The notes: generated by a model not told the origin, from the letters alone. A DNA stretch of 64,000 nucleotides from Candidatus Aminicenantes bacterium UBA6228 (GCA_002441005.1 DJWO01000002.1:62538-126537); one strand, 5' to 3'; shown: positions 53,578 to 61,013, counted from the first letter of the stretch. Made by a program: numbers and translations.

Positions 53578-53687
53578 AATTGGGCGAAAGGGATCGAAGG
53601 CCTGCCTGAATCATCGATGATTTTATCTCCCTGATTATAAATAACTTAGACGAGCGCAGTCATGTTTTTGGGGCTCCAGTAGAAGGT

Positions 53688-53704
53688 CTGGCACGAATTT
53701 CGCT
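53688..53704 (+). promoter_or_regulatory. sigma-54 promoter
   Basis: CTGGCACGAATTTCGCT matches the consensus YTGGCACGRNNNTTGCW except for one base in the -12 element (TCGC for TTGC). GG and GC are correctly spaced. It drives the small secreted protein gene starting at 53732. Confidence 0.75.
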
Positions 53705-53731
53705 TTATTAGCAGCTTGAAAGGAGGTTTCA

Positions 53732-54037
53732 ATGAAAACCTTAAAAAATCTAATGGTTCTCGTCCTGGCCCTGGGACTAATTGGTTCCGTGGCCATGGCC
53801 TCTCCGAACCCGGAGAAAATCACCGGCGCGGTGACAGCGGTTGACACCGCGGCCAAAACCCTGACTGTCAAAGCTGATCAGTCAGGAATCGAGTATGTGC
53901 TCCAGGTGGACGAAAACACCGTCATCAAGAAGGGTGACAAGAACATTAAACTATCTGAAATCGTTGTCACCGATACGGTTGAAGTAGAAGCCCAGGACAG
54001 CAAGGCTCTGTCCATCACGGTCATAGTCAAAAAGTAG
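53732..54037 (+). CDS. small secreted beta-rich protein, DUF5666-like
   Basis: 101 aa. Signal peptide ending AMASPNPEK, then a single OB/beta domain: GAVTAVDTAAKTLTVKADQ, EYVLQVDENTVIKKGDK, VTDTVEVEAQD. DUF5666-type domains are small periplasmic modules of unknown role. AAAGGAGG precedes the ATG. The sigma-54 promoter 28 bases upstream makes it the direct candidate target of the GlrR-like regulator. Confidence 0.82.
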   Translation: MKTLKNLMVLVLALGLIGSVAMASPNPEKITGAVTAVDTAAKTLTVKADQSGIEYVLQVDENTVIKKGDKNIKLSEIVVTDTVEVEAQDSKALSITVIVKK

Positions 54038-54117
54038 AAGAGAGAATAACCGGTTGGCAAAGGCTGAGGGGCCCGGGGGGTCCTGACAGCCATTATGGTT
54101 GAGGTCAGTAGAAGCCA

Positions 54118-54164
54118 GGGGAAGAGAGTACCTCTGATACGCTCCGTTCCCAGCTCTCTTCCCC
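54118..54164 (+). terminator. strong hairpin between the secreted-protein and OmpA-like genes
   Basis: GGGGAAGAGAG pairs perfectly with CTCTCTTCCCC across a 25-base loop. A pyrimidine-rich but not T-only stretch follows, so it could be an imperfect terminator or part of a structured RNA. Confidence 0.5.
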
Positions 54165-54233
54165 TTCCTCTCTACCATTTAATCATTTGTTAAATCTGGT
54201 AATTAAGATTCCTTTTAAGGAGGGATAAGAGAA

Positions 54234-54869
54234 ATGAAAAAACATCAAAAGATTTTCATTTTCGCCATCGCCACTCTTGTCATCTTTATCTCGAGCCAGA
54301 GTTGCGCCACCAAAAAATTTGTCAGAACCGAAGTAGGAACAGTAGATCAGCAGGTAAAAGATGTTAAGACAGCGGTTGATGAAAACACCAAAACCATCCA
54401 GGCCCATGAAGAAAAGCTGGCCAGCTTAGGGTCGCTTATCACCCAGCAGGGCTCGGAGCTAAAAAATGTGGAAACAAGCCTGGAAGAAGTCCGGAAAACT
54501 GCTCAAGGGAAACTAATTTTAAAGGAAGTCCTCAAGAACGACGAAGTTAAATTCGCCTTTGATAAGGCCGAGTTGACGGCTGAGGCTAAAGCCAGGCTGG
54601 ATGAATTTGTCCAGAAACTTATCGAACTCGACCGCGGCCTGTATCTTGAAATTCAAGGGCATACCGACAATACCGGCCCGGATAGCTGGAATATGAGGCT
54701 GGGGAAGATGAGAGCAGAGGCAGTTAGAGATTATCTGTACAAGCAGCATCACCTGCCACTTCACCGGATGGAGGTCATCAGTTTAGGAAGCTCGGTGCCG
54801 GTAGCCGATAACAACAGCCGTGAGGGAAGAGCAGCCAACAGGCGGGTCGAAATCTTAGTCTATGAATAA
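54234..54869 (+). CDS. OmpA-domain lipoprotein
   Basis: 211 aa. Lipoprotein-type signal ending ISSQSC, a coiled-coil region (residues 30-95), and an OmpA-C peptidoglycan-binding domain with VKFAFDKAELTAEAKARLDE, LEIQGHTDNTGPDSWNMRLG and ANRRVEILVYE. It would tether the outer membrane to peptidoglycan. AAGGAGG ribosome site. Repeat R2 copy b begins at its stop. Confidence 0.9.
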   Translation: MKKHQKIFIFAIATLVIFISSQSCATKKFVRTEVGTVDQQVKDVKTAVDENTKTIQAHEEKLASLGSLITQQGSELKNVETSLEEVRKTAQGKLILKEVLKNDEVKFAFDKAELTAEAKARLDEFVQKLIELDRGLYLEIQGHTDNTGPDSWNMRLGKMRAEAVRDYLYKQHHLPLHRMEVISLGSSVPVADNNSREGRAANRRVEILVYE

Positions 54870-54900
54870 ATGGGGACACATTCTATATTTCCTATTTTTC
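54868..54900 (-). repeat. R2 repeat end, copy b (inverted)
   Basis: Reads TGGGGACACATTCTATATTT then CCTATTTTT on the plus strand, i.e. variant B in the opposite orientation to copies a and f. Starts at the OmpA-like stop codon. Confidence 0.85.
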
Positions 54901-54945
54901 GCCCCTTTTTTATGGCGACAAGATTGAGAAATAGAGAATACCTAT

Positions 54946-55797
54946 ATGAAGAGGGTACCTGGATCAGCCAATTTTCGCCGCCAGGCGATGGTGGCCCTCC
55001 GGAGTGTGGCGGCAGCGACGGCACTGCTTTACCTTGCTGGCTGTGCAAGCGGGCTACGAGCCCCAGGATCACTGCCGCCTCCTCCATCCTCTGCCTCACG
55101 GCCTGGTCCCTGGGAGACAAGCTACGCTGTCTATGACCCCGCCCTTTTTGGGCCAGAGTTGCCACTCACCGGACTTGTTGAACAACACCGGCTCAAACTC
55201 AAAAACGGCAAGCTAAAAAAGGCCAGGCTTCTCATCATCAAATCACAGCGGCGGCTCGAACTCTGGGTTGGGAAAAAGATGGTTAAGGCCTATCGTATCC
55301 AACTCGGCCAGAATCCCGCCGGGCCGAAAAAGCGGCAGGGTGATTTGCGAACTCCTGAGGGCGAATACTTTATCTGCGAGCACCGGCCATCAACCTACCA
55401 TCGCGGTCTGATGATTTCCTATCCAAATGTTCAGGATGCCAGGCGCGGACTGGAAGCGGGCTTAATCAGTCAGAAACAGTTCGACGAGATTAGAGCTGCC
55501 ATCAAAGAGGGGAGATGCCCCCCACAGAACACCAAGCTCGGCGGACTGATTTTGATTCACGGCCAGCTGCCCGAGTATACGGCAGATTTTGCCCGGAGCC
55601 AGAGGGCAAAACCAGGCTCGCGTCGGCCAGGACTTGAGCCCGGGGATGCCAATCCCGCCGAGATTCGCGAATTTCATGATTGGACCAACGGCTGCATCGC
55701 CCTGTTCAATCCGGACATTCGCGAGCTCTATGAGTTTGTCCCGGACGGAACCCCCGTGACCATTGTGGCTAACGGTCCAGTCACCGCCCCTCATTAA
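54946..55797 (+). CDS. L,D-transpeptidase (YkuD) lipoprotein
   Basis: 283 aa. Lipobox LYLAGC places the lipid Cys near residue 33. The catalytic domain runs from about residue 90: RLLIIKSQRRLELWVGKK, GDLRTPEGEYFI, LILIHGQL and the active site HDWTNGCIALFN with the nucleophilic Cys. Family members make 3-3 cross-links or attach lipoproteins to peptidoglycan. The stop is followed within three bases by R2 copy c. Flanked on both sides by R2. Confidence 0.9.
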   Translation: MKRVPGSANFRRQAMVALRSVAAATALLYLAGCASGLRAPGSLPPPPSSASRPGPWETSYAVYDPALFGPELPLTGLVEQHRLKLKNGKLKKARLLIIKSQRRLELWVGKKMVKAYRIQLGQNPAGPKKRQGDLRTPEGEYFICEHRPSTYHRGLMISYPNVQDARRGLEAGLISQKQFDEIRAAIKEGRCPPQNTKLGGLILIHGQLPEYTADFARSQRAKPGSRRPGLEPGDANPAEIREFHDWTNGCIALFNPDIRELYEFVPDGTPVTIVANGPVTAPH

Positions 55798-55798
55798 A

Positions 55799-55997
55799 AT
55801 CGGGACACCCTAGATTTTCACTATTTTCTCCCTACAAATTTGTGCTAATTCGGGACACCTTAAATAATACGGACACAATCTATATTTCCTCTTTTTACCA
55901 TCACCAGCATAGATGTACTGACTTAAAAGAAGCGAGGTAACGCAAAGCCAAAACCATCTTTAAAAAAAAGTGAATATCTAGGGTGTCCCCATTTTTC
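55799..55997 (+). repeat. composite R2 element, copy c (about 199 bp)
   Basis: Left end CGGGACACCCTAGATTTTCA, an internal CGGGACACCTTAAATAAT with an inverted variant-B arm (GGACACAATCTATATTTCC), and right end GAATATCTAGGGTGTCCCC. The outer ends are inverted repeats of each other. Copy d at 57521-57711 has the same module order. Confidence 0.88.
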
Positions 55998-56002
55998 TTT
56001 TC

Positions 56003-56031
56003 TTGCAGGAAGTGGACATATTTGGTATATT
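56003..56031 (+). promoter_or_regulatory. promoter for abiEi-abiEii
   Basis: TTGCAG, 17 bases, TATATT; the -10 ends six bases before the ATG, so the mRNA would begin at the start codon. No Shine-Dalgarno is present. It lies six bases right of repeat R2 copy c. Confidence 0.6.
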
Positions 56032-56037
56032 ATTGCC

Positions 56038-56658
56038 ATGAAATGGGCGCAGTTTCTCGACCTTGCTGGCAACGAGCCTATTTTCTCCTCTTCGCTTCTA
56101 AAGACAGAGGACATCAGTCCCGCCGAGGCTGGCAAGCAGCTCTCCCGTTGGGTCAAGTCTGGAAAGCTCATCCAGATTCGCCGCGGTCTTTACATGTTAG
56201 CTGAGCCATATATAAAAATCAGACCTCATCCCTTCTATGTCGCCAACAAGCTCCAGAGAGGCTCTTATGTCAGTCTGCAGTCAGCCCTGGAATACTATGG
56301 CCTTATCCCGGAATATGTGCCGGCCGTTACGAGCGTTACTACCAGGCGCACCCAAACTTTCGCCACTCCCCTTGGCAATTACATTTTCCGCCATGTCAAA
56401 AAGGAGCTTTTCTTCGATTATGTTCAATTAGACATGGGAGGAGGGCAACTGGCTTTTGTGGCCACGCCAGAAAAGTCCCTCCTTGATCTTTTATATCTCA
56501 CTCCCGGCTCTGATAATCCTTCTTATCTCCGCGAACTAAGACTTCAGAATCTCGAAAATCTGAATATTGAACGTTTCAAATCTCTGGCCAGCCAGACACG
56601 CAGCCGCAAGCTTATCCGAGCCGCAGGAATTCTTGGAGGTCTGTTAAGGAGGCTTTAA
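56038..56658 (+). CDS. abiEi: AbiEi-family antitoxin / regulator
   Basis: 206 aa. N-terminal winged helix (TEDISPAEAGKQLSRWVKSGK, IQIRRGLYML) and a C-terminal antitoxin domain (YVSLQSALEYYGLIPEYVP, TPEKSLLDLLYL), the layout of AbiEi. In type IV toxin-antitoxin systems AbiEi represses its own operon and counteracts the AbiEii nucleotidyltransferase without binding it. The pair may give phage resistance by abortive infection. Fourteen bases separate it from abiEii. Confidence 0.9.
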   Translation: MKWAQFLDLAGNEPIFSSSLLKTEDISPAEAGKQLSRWVKSGKLIQIRRGLYMLAEPYIKIRPHPFYVANKLQRGSYVSLQSALEYYGLIPEYVPAVTSVTTRRTQTFATPLGNYIFRHVKKELFFDYVQLDMGGGQLAFVATPEKSLLDLLYLTPGSDNPSYLRELRLQNLENLNIERFKSLASQTRSRKLIRAAGILGGLLRRL

Positions 56659-56672
56659 AGGAAGGCCGAAAA

Positions 56673-57506
56673 ATGAAAGAGCAAATCAAACAGATCATTC
56701 AACAGGCATCGACTCCTCTTCAAGCCAGAAATCTTATGCGCGAGTATCTTCAGGCTCGCCTTCTGGAGTTTATTCAAGAGCACGGGCTGTTCCGTACCTG
56801 GGTCTTCCAGGGGGGTACAGCCCTTAGATTTCTCTACGGCCTTCCCCGCTATTCTCAGGACCTGGATTTTTCTTTGGACCAGTCAGACGCTTCTTATGAT
56901 TTAAACCAGGCTATTGCCCGGATCCGTCCGTGGTTTGAGGCTGAGGCTTATGAAGCCGATTTAATAATTAAAAACGAAAAAAATGTAAAGTCAGCCTTTG
57001 TCCGCTTCCCCTCGCTCCTTTTTGAACTCGGCCTTGCGCCGCACCGCTTTCAGGTTTTCTCGGTCAAAATCGAGCTCGACAGCCAACCTCCGGCTGGAGG
57101 TAGAACCGAGACCACCATTATCCGCCGCCCCGTCCTTTTGAACCTTCATCACTATGATCAGGCAACACTTTTCAGTGGCAAAGTGCATGCCTTACTTAGC
57201 AGAAATTATACCAAGGGGCGGGATCTATACGACTTCTTCTGGTATCTTTCCGACCCCTCCTGGCCGGCCCCGAATTTCATTTATCTTAATGAAGCTCTGA
57301 AGCAAACAGGCTGGAGCGGCCCTCAGCTTGACCAGAATAACTGGGCCGATCTTGTGGCCGAAAAGCTCGAGGCTGTTGACTGGAGGCAAGCCATTGAAGA
57401 TGTCCGGCCTTTTTTAGAAAGAGCTTCCGATCTAAACCTTTTGACTAAAGGCAATGTCCTCAAGCTGCTGGGGACTCGTTCCAGGGAGGCGAGGAAACAT
57501 GGCTGA
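56673..57506 (+). CDS. abiEii: AbiEii-family nucleotidyltransferase toxin
   Basis: 277 aa. Nucleotidyltransferase core QGGTALRFLYGLPRYSQDLD with GG at 47-48 and the metal-binding Asp63 and Asp65; the later AbiEii motif SGKVHALLSRNYTKGRDLYD is complete. Relatives add nucleotides to tRNA acceptor ends or bind GTP, halting growth. AAAGGAAGG precedes the ATG. No lesion. Its stop lies 14 bases before R2 copy d. Confidence 0.92.
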   Translation: MKEQIKQIIQQASTPLQARNLMREYLQARLLEFIQEHGLFRTWVFQGGTALRFLYGLPRYSQDLDFSLDQSDASYDLNQAIARIRPWFEAEAYEADLIIKNEKNVKSAFVRFPSLLFELGLAPHRFQVFSVKIELDSQPPAGGRTETTIIRRPVLLNLHHYDQATLFSGKVHALLSRNYTKGRDLYDFFWYLSDPSWPAPNFIYLNEALKQTGWSGPQLDQNNWADLVAEKLEAVDWRQAIEDVRPFLERASDLNLLTKGNVLKLLGTRSREARKHG

Positions 57507-57520
57507 ATCGGCTGGATAAT

Positions 57521-57711
57521 TCGGGACACCCTAGATTTTCACTATTTTCTCCATACAAATTCGGGACGCCTTAATAAAAAATATGGACACGATCTATATC
57601 TTCCGTATTTCCCCTCGGCAACAGAGATGTCCAGAGTATAGGCAAGGAAAATATAGGGAAGCAGAAAGCCTCCTTAGAAAAATAGGAAATATCTAGGGTG
57701 TCCCCATTTTC
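57521..57711 (+). repeat. composite R2 element, copy d (about 191 bp)
   Basis: Left end TCGGGACACCCTAGATTTTC, internal CGGGACGCC and an eroded inverted arm (GGACACGATCTATATCTTCC), right end GGAAATATCTAGGGTGTCCC. Same orientation and order as copy c. The two composites bracket abiEi-abiEii. Confidence 0.88.
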
Positions 57712-57732
57712 CAAGCTGATTGAGTATTTAAA

Positions 57733-57762
57733 TTGATAATGATTTCGACCGTCATCTATAAT
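57733..57762 (+). promoter_or_regulatory. promoter for hicBA
   Basis: TTGATA, 18 bases, TATAAT (perfect -10), about 50 bases upstream of the hicB start. Confidence 0.6.
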
Positions 57763-57814
57763 CAAAGTGATCATAAAAAGGCAAGAATCAAGAATAAGGG
57801 AAGGCAGGATTTTA

Positions 57815-58024
57815 ATGGCTGATGAAATAATTTTTTTAGTTACAGAATCATTGGAAGGTGGTTACGAAGCTAAAGCCTTAGGGTATCCCATCTTTACCCA
57901 GGCAGAAACCATAGAGGAACTTAAAGAGGCAGTTAAGGACGCCACCCGTTGCCATTTTGACCAGGCCGAAATGCCACGGATTATTAGATTCCACCAGGTC
58001 AAAGAAGAAGTCCTTTCATTATGA
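57815..58024 (+). CDS. hicB: HicB-family antitoxin
   Basis: 69 aa, start at ATG 57815 after AAGGCAGG; a longer frame from 57767 is less likely. EIIFLVTESLEGGYEAKALG and FTQAETIEELKEAVKDATRC match the short HicB fold. It should neutralise the adjacent HicA and may bind the operon promoter, although no DNA-binding domain is obvious. Overlaps hicA by four bases (ATGA). Antitoxin-first order. Confidence 0.88.
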   Translation: MADEIIFLVTESLEGGYEAKALGYPIFTQAETIEELKEAVKDATRCHFDQAEMPRIIRFHQVKEEVLSL

Positions 58025-58269
58025 AGCTACCCAGAGATATTCAGGGTATTGAACTGGCCAATTCACTTAGCAAATTTGGCTATAAAATTACCAGGCAAAC
58101 AGAAAGCCACTTGCGTCTAACAAGAATCTCGGAGGATGTACATCATATTACAATCCCAAAGCATAAAACTCTGAAAATTGGGACGTTGAATAACATTCTT
58201 AATGATGTTGCCGGGCACCTGGGCAAGACAAAAGAAGAAATAGCTGAAGAACTCTGGGAAAAGAATTAG
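58021..58269 (+). CDS. hicA: HicA-family mRNA interferase toxin
   Basis: 82 aa dsRBD-like fold. GYKITRQTESHLRLTRI contains the catalytic His30, and HHITIPKHKTLKIGTLNNIL the conserved C-terminal half. HicA cleaves mRNA when HicB is lost. Translation is coupled to hicB. Copy e of R2 lies 75 bases downstream, in the gap with the convergent PIN gene. Confidence 0.9.
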   Translation: MKLPRDIQGIELANSLSKFGYKITRQTESHLRLTRISEDVHHITIPKHKTLKIGTLNNILNDVAGHLGKTKEEIAEELWEKN

Positions 58270-58343
58270 CTGGGAGCCACACCGTATTTATAAGGTGTAT
58301 CACGTTTTTTGCTTTTCTATAGGCCAGCCGGCTGCTCTTGTCC

Positions 58344-58379
58344 CGAAAATAGGAAATATCTAGGGTGTCCCCATTTTTC
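58344..58379 (+). repeat. R2 repeat end, copy e
   Basis: GAAAATAGGAAATATCTAGG then GTGTCCCCATTTTT, variant A, matching the right ends of composites c and d. Lies between convergent hicA and the PIN gene. Confidence 0.9.
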
Positions 58380-58399
58380 CAGTCTTCTCCCTATCTGGC

Positions 58400-58942
58400 C
58401 TACAACATTCTTTCTATTTCTTTAAGTACATTCTCAAAATGACAGATATCATCTGCATCTCTCTGGGTTGAAACTTTTTTTCTCAGATAATCAATCCTTC
58501 TCTTTAAATCTGATAAAGATAAGCTCCTGGTCCTTATGGTTTCAACTAACAGTTCCGGAGTCCTTTTTAATCTGTGTTCGGTTATTATTCTTCTCACTTC
58601 TCTCATAAAAGCCCTGTTATTCTCGTCTGATAATATGTAACAGTTATGATAACGGGCATAAGCAAGCGAAGCTGCTTCCCCGATATCTAATGTTGTTGTC
58701 AGTTCAGAAAATAATTTTAGTTCTTCAATATCATTCAGAGACACCCTCCAGATTAGCCGGGCATTTATTATCTTCTGGAGGACATTTCTTTGCTTGTCCC
58801 ATTTAATTTCGCTGGTAACCTCTTCAGTTATCAAAAAGACATAGCCGGATGCCTTAGGCACGACAGGCAGGACATCTAATTTGATCAAATCTATGACCGA
58901 ATTCGCATCCATTACTATTGCGCCTCTTCCGCCTCCGGCCAA
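58400..58942 (-). CDS. PIN-domain nuclease-like protein
   Basis: 180 aa from TTG 58942 after GGGAGG; ATG 58912 (MDANSVIDL) is an alternative. Acidic PIN positions are visible: MDANSVID, TEEVTSEI, LDIGEAASLAYA and YILSDENN. PIN toxins are Mg-dependent RNases. It starts 17 bases after the XRE-ImmA gene, so the two are probably one transcript, an arrangement resembling a toxin with a regulator-protease antitoxin. Confidence 0.82.
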   Translation of the reverse strand: MAGGGRGAIVMDANSVIDLIKLDVLPVVPKASGYVFLITEEVTSEIKWDKQRNVLQKIINARLIWRVSLNDIEELKLFSELTTTLDIGEAASLAYARYHNCYILSDENNRAFMREVRRIITEHRLKRTPELLVETIRTRSLSLSDLKRRIDYLRKKVSTQRDADDICHFENVLKEIERML

Positions 58943-58959
58943 CTCTGCCTCCCACCTAT

Positions 58960-60216
58960 TTAAGTGGTGCGTCTGGCTTCAGAAATTGCACAAATGTCTT
59001 CATTTTGTAAGCCAGCCAGCTCGAGCAATTCAATCAGCTTATTCCTGCTGATGAGCCCTCCCCTTGCTGCTTCGACTGCCAGATAGAAAAGATGCTCGGT
59101 GGCGTTTTGGAAAATACCCCCTTTCTCACTATCCTTATCGGGGTCTTTCTTTCTCAGAATATCCTTAATTGCCTTACCGGCCGGGCTACTATCCTGCTCT
59201 AAAAGTAAATCCTTCTCTTTTCCACTTATAAGATTAAGGTTAAAGAGCCTCCAGATAGAAGCTTCGACGCTTACCCCAAAATATCTGGCCATTCGTACCA
59301 CATGCGGATAGTTAATCGTGGATGACCTCGATTGTTTGGCCACAGCCTGCCTGGCTTCGTAGCTTACAACTTTATCTTTGACCATCAATGGCACCTGAAT
59401 CCTTGACGGCATGGCCTTGCCGCACCTCTTCAAGAACTCTCTTACAGCGTTTTCTGGTATAAGAAAACAGGCAGCAAAAACATCTGCTCTTACTTCTCGA
59501 AGATCTTTCTTGCCTTCTTCCCGGGAAACTATGGCCGGCAAATCGTTCAGATCACAGAGTGCATGGCAGTATTCATGAATTACGGAATATCTCTGGCGAA
59601 CAGGAGGTTCGGTACTATTAATTGCACAGACTGTAGCCTCCCCGGAGCGAAAAGTGAAACCGGAAAGCCCTGCCGGCAATTGCATCTCGAGGGTTAAAAT
59701 CCCCTGGGTATCAAGCAAAGAAGCCGGATCGCCTACCGGAGCAACTCCCAGGCCGAGCCTGTTTCTTTCCTGAGCAGCAATCTCTTGTCCCTGCTCAACG
59801 GCATCCCACCTGGTGCGCATTTTTCGGTCGTATGCACAAAGAGGTCCAGAACTAAGGCGGTTAACGCCCAATTTATTTTCAAGGTCAAAGATAGCATTGA
59901 TGATTTCCAGCCCTCTGTTCATGCCTTCCTGTATTTGATGGTCAGAACAAACCTCCGGAACTGCCCTTAAAATGTAAGAGAGCCCCTCAGCCTCAAAGGC
60001 CTCTTCAAAAAAGCTGTGAATTGGACGCCCGTATAAGTGGGCTAAAGCCGCCAGCTCCAGACTTGAAACCTTTCTCTTGCCTGCTTCGATCTGGGCAATT
60101 ACGGGCCGAACCAGGCCCAGGGCGCTTGCCACCTGTTCTTGAGTAAATCGAGCTTTTTCCCTGGCTTCCTTTAGCCTTCGGGCCAGTTCTTCCTGGGTTA
60201 TGGTCATTTTTGCCAC
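58960..60216 (-). CDS. XRE helix-turn-helix protein with ImmA/IrrE metallopeptidase domain
   Basis: 418 aa. N-terminal XRE domain (ARRLKEAREKARFTQEQVAS, VIAQIEAGKRK), then a zinc peptidase with HEYCH at residues 214-218 (HEXXH) and DVFAACFLIPENAV downstream, as in ImmA/IrrE (M78) proteins. Such proteases cleave repressors to induce stress or phage-linked genes. GTG 60216 or ATG 60207; AAGGTGG favours the ATG. It likely regulates itself and the PIN gene behind it. Start region lies behind a strong promoter. Confidence 0.88.
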   Translation of the reverse strand: MAKMTITQEELARRLKEAREKARFTQEQVASALGLVRPVIAQIEAGKRKVSSLELAALAHLYGRPIHSFFEEAFEAEGLSYILRAVPEVCSDHQIQEGMNRGLEIINAIFDLENKLGVNRLSSGPLCAYDRKMRTRWDAVEQGQEIAAQERNRLGLGVAPVGDPASLLDTQGILTLEMQLPAGLSGFTFRSGEATVCAINSTEPPVRQRYSVIHEYCHALCDLNDLPAIVSREEGKKDLREVRADVFAACFLIPENAVREFLKRCGKAMPSRIQVPLMVKDKVVSYEARQAVAKQSRSSTINYPHVVRMARYFGVSVEASIWRLFNLNLISGKEKDLLLEQDSSPAGKAIKDILRKKDPDKDSEKGGIFQNATEHLFYLAVEAARGGLISRNKLIELLELAGLQNEDICAISEARRTT

Positions 60217-60320
60217 CTTAAATTAAGTAATTAAGCTAACAAGCTTCAGCCAGAGGCGATATTATCATTAATCATTAACTGAGCTCCCTTCGGATTGGGG
60301 TTCCGCCTCCTCCCTTTTAA

Positions 60321-60349
60321 AATATAGAAACTATTACATCATTTGTCAA
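60321..60349 (-). promoter_or_regulatory. sigma-70 promoter for XRE-ImmA/PIN
   Basis: Minus strand TTGACA, 17 bases, TATATT. Leader of about 100 bases to the gene. Confidence 0.68.
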
Positions 60350-60369
60350 GATATGGCTATTTATGTAAT
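60333..60369 (-). repeat. 7-bp inverted repeat spanning the XRE-ImmA -35 box
   Basis: ATTACAT at 60333-60339 and ATGTAAT at 60363-60369, starts 30 bases apart (about three helical turns). It is placed like a repressor operator around the -35 element; autoregulation by the XRE domain is a reasonable guess. Confidence 0.45.
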
Positions 60370-60498
60370 TAAATACTACGCCAACTAAAAGAAAGTCAGC
60401 TACATTTGGCGCGGCCTGAATCGGGCCAATTCAGCAGGAATAAGATCCAACAAGATTAAGTTATATAATTTTTATCCGCCAGCCCCTTCGCCGCCAGA

Positions 60499-60535
60499 CA
60501 AAAAAATAGGAAATATAGAATGTGTCCCCATTTTT
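60499..60535 (+). repeat. R2 repeat end, copy f
   Basis: AAAAAATAGGAAATATAGAA then TGTGTCCCCATTTTT, variant B. It lies 21 bases beyond the HEPN-like gene stop, and is the inverse of copy b. Confidence 0.9.
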
Positions 60536-60555
60536 GCCCTGATTTCTTGCCGATT

Positions 60556-61011
60556 TCACTTTTTAATTATGCCAAGCTCAGCTAAAAAAACCGCCAGATC
60601 TATCTCAACAAGGTTTTTAGCCTCGTCTGGAGGAAAATAATCAGAAGCAAGCCCATCAAGCCATTGAGGGCTCTTTCTTGATCCAATCCTGCAAAGAGTG
60701 AGATAACGTGCGGTCTCAGAAGCATCTCGTAGCTTCCTAAATTTTTTAAAAGCTTCTTCGCTAAGGTGATTATGGATTAATTTTTCCCGCCAGGCATGAG
60801 GAGACGTATTAAATTTGCCATCTCTACCGACGGGTATGCTTGTCTCTGTATGCTTCTCTCTCTTATCATATAGCCAGCACTCAAAATAATGAATCGCAGA
60901 ATAAAATGAGGCAGTGATACCCCAATCATGGTACGGAGGTTCGTTTACTAGTTTTTTTGCTAATTTTTTATTGTGTTCAGCTTGAGAAAGATGCACATGA
61001 CGATCGGCCAT
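60556..61011 (-). CDS. HEPN-like protein, third gene of an unknown operon
   Basis: 151 aa from ATG 61011 (MADRHVHLSQ), which leaves two bases after the previous gene; an earlier ATG at 61032 would overlap it. SQAEHNKKLAKKLV and YHDWGITASFYSAIHYFECW are typical of all-helical HEPN-like proteins. WREKLIHNHL contains R-x4-H, the RNase motif spacing seen in catalytic HEPN domains. HEPN proteins act in toxin-antitoxin and phage defence systems. The assignment is by pattern, not a family match. Confidence 0.55.
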   Translation of the reverse strand: MADRHVHLSQAEHNKKLAKKLVNEPPYHDWGITASFYSAIHYFECWLYDKREKHTETSIPVGRDGKFNTSPHAWREKLIHNHLSEEAFKKFRKLRDASETARYLTLCRIGSRKSPQWLDGLASDYFPPDEAKNLVEIDLAVFLAELGIIKK

Positions 61012-61013
61012 GT

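Larger units (their letters stand above)
57507..57814 (+). other. 308-base intergenic region
   Basis: Holds composite R2 copy d and the hicBA promoter. No additional gene was recognised. Confidence 0.7.
60217..60555 (-). other. 339-base intergenic region upstream of XRE-ImmA
   Basis: Contains the XRE-ImmA promoter with a flanking inverted repeat, a possible nine-residue leader frame (60275-60246, AAGGGAG before its ATG) and R2 copy f next to the HEPN-like gene end. No other gene recognised. Confidence 0.6.

Noticed and set aside
54870..55136. Open frame starting in R2b and overlapping the L,D-transpeptidase gene
   Set aside because: It is a shifted-frame shadow of the transpeptidase gene with repeat sequence at its start.
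54868..60535. R2 copies as a CRISPR array
   Set aside because: Copies are kilobases apart, in both orientations and of different lengths, with genes between them. No cas gene is present.
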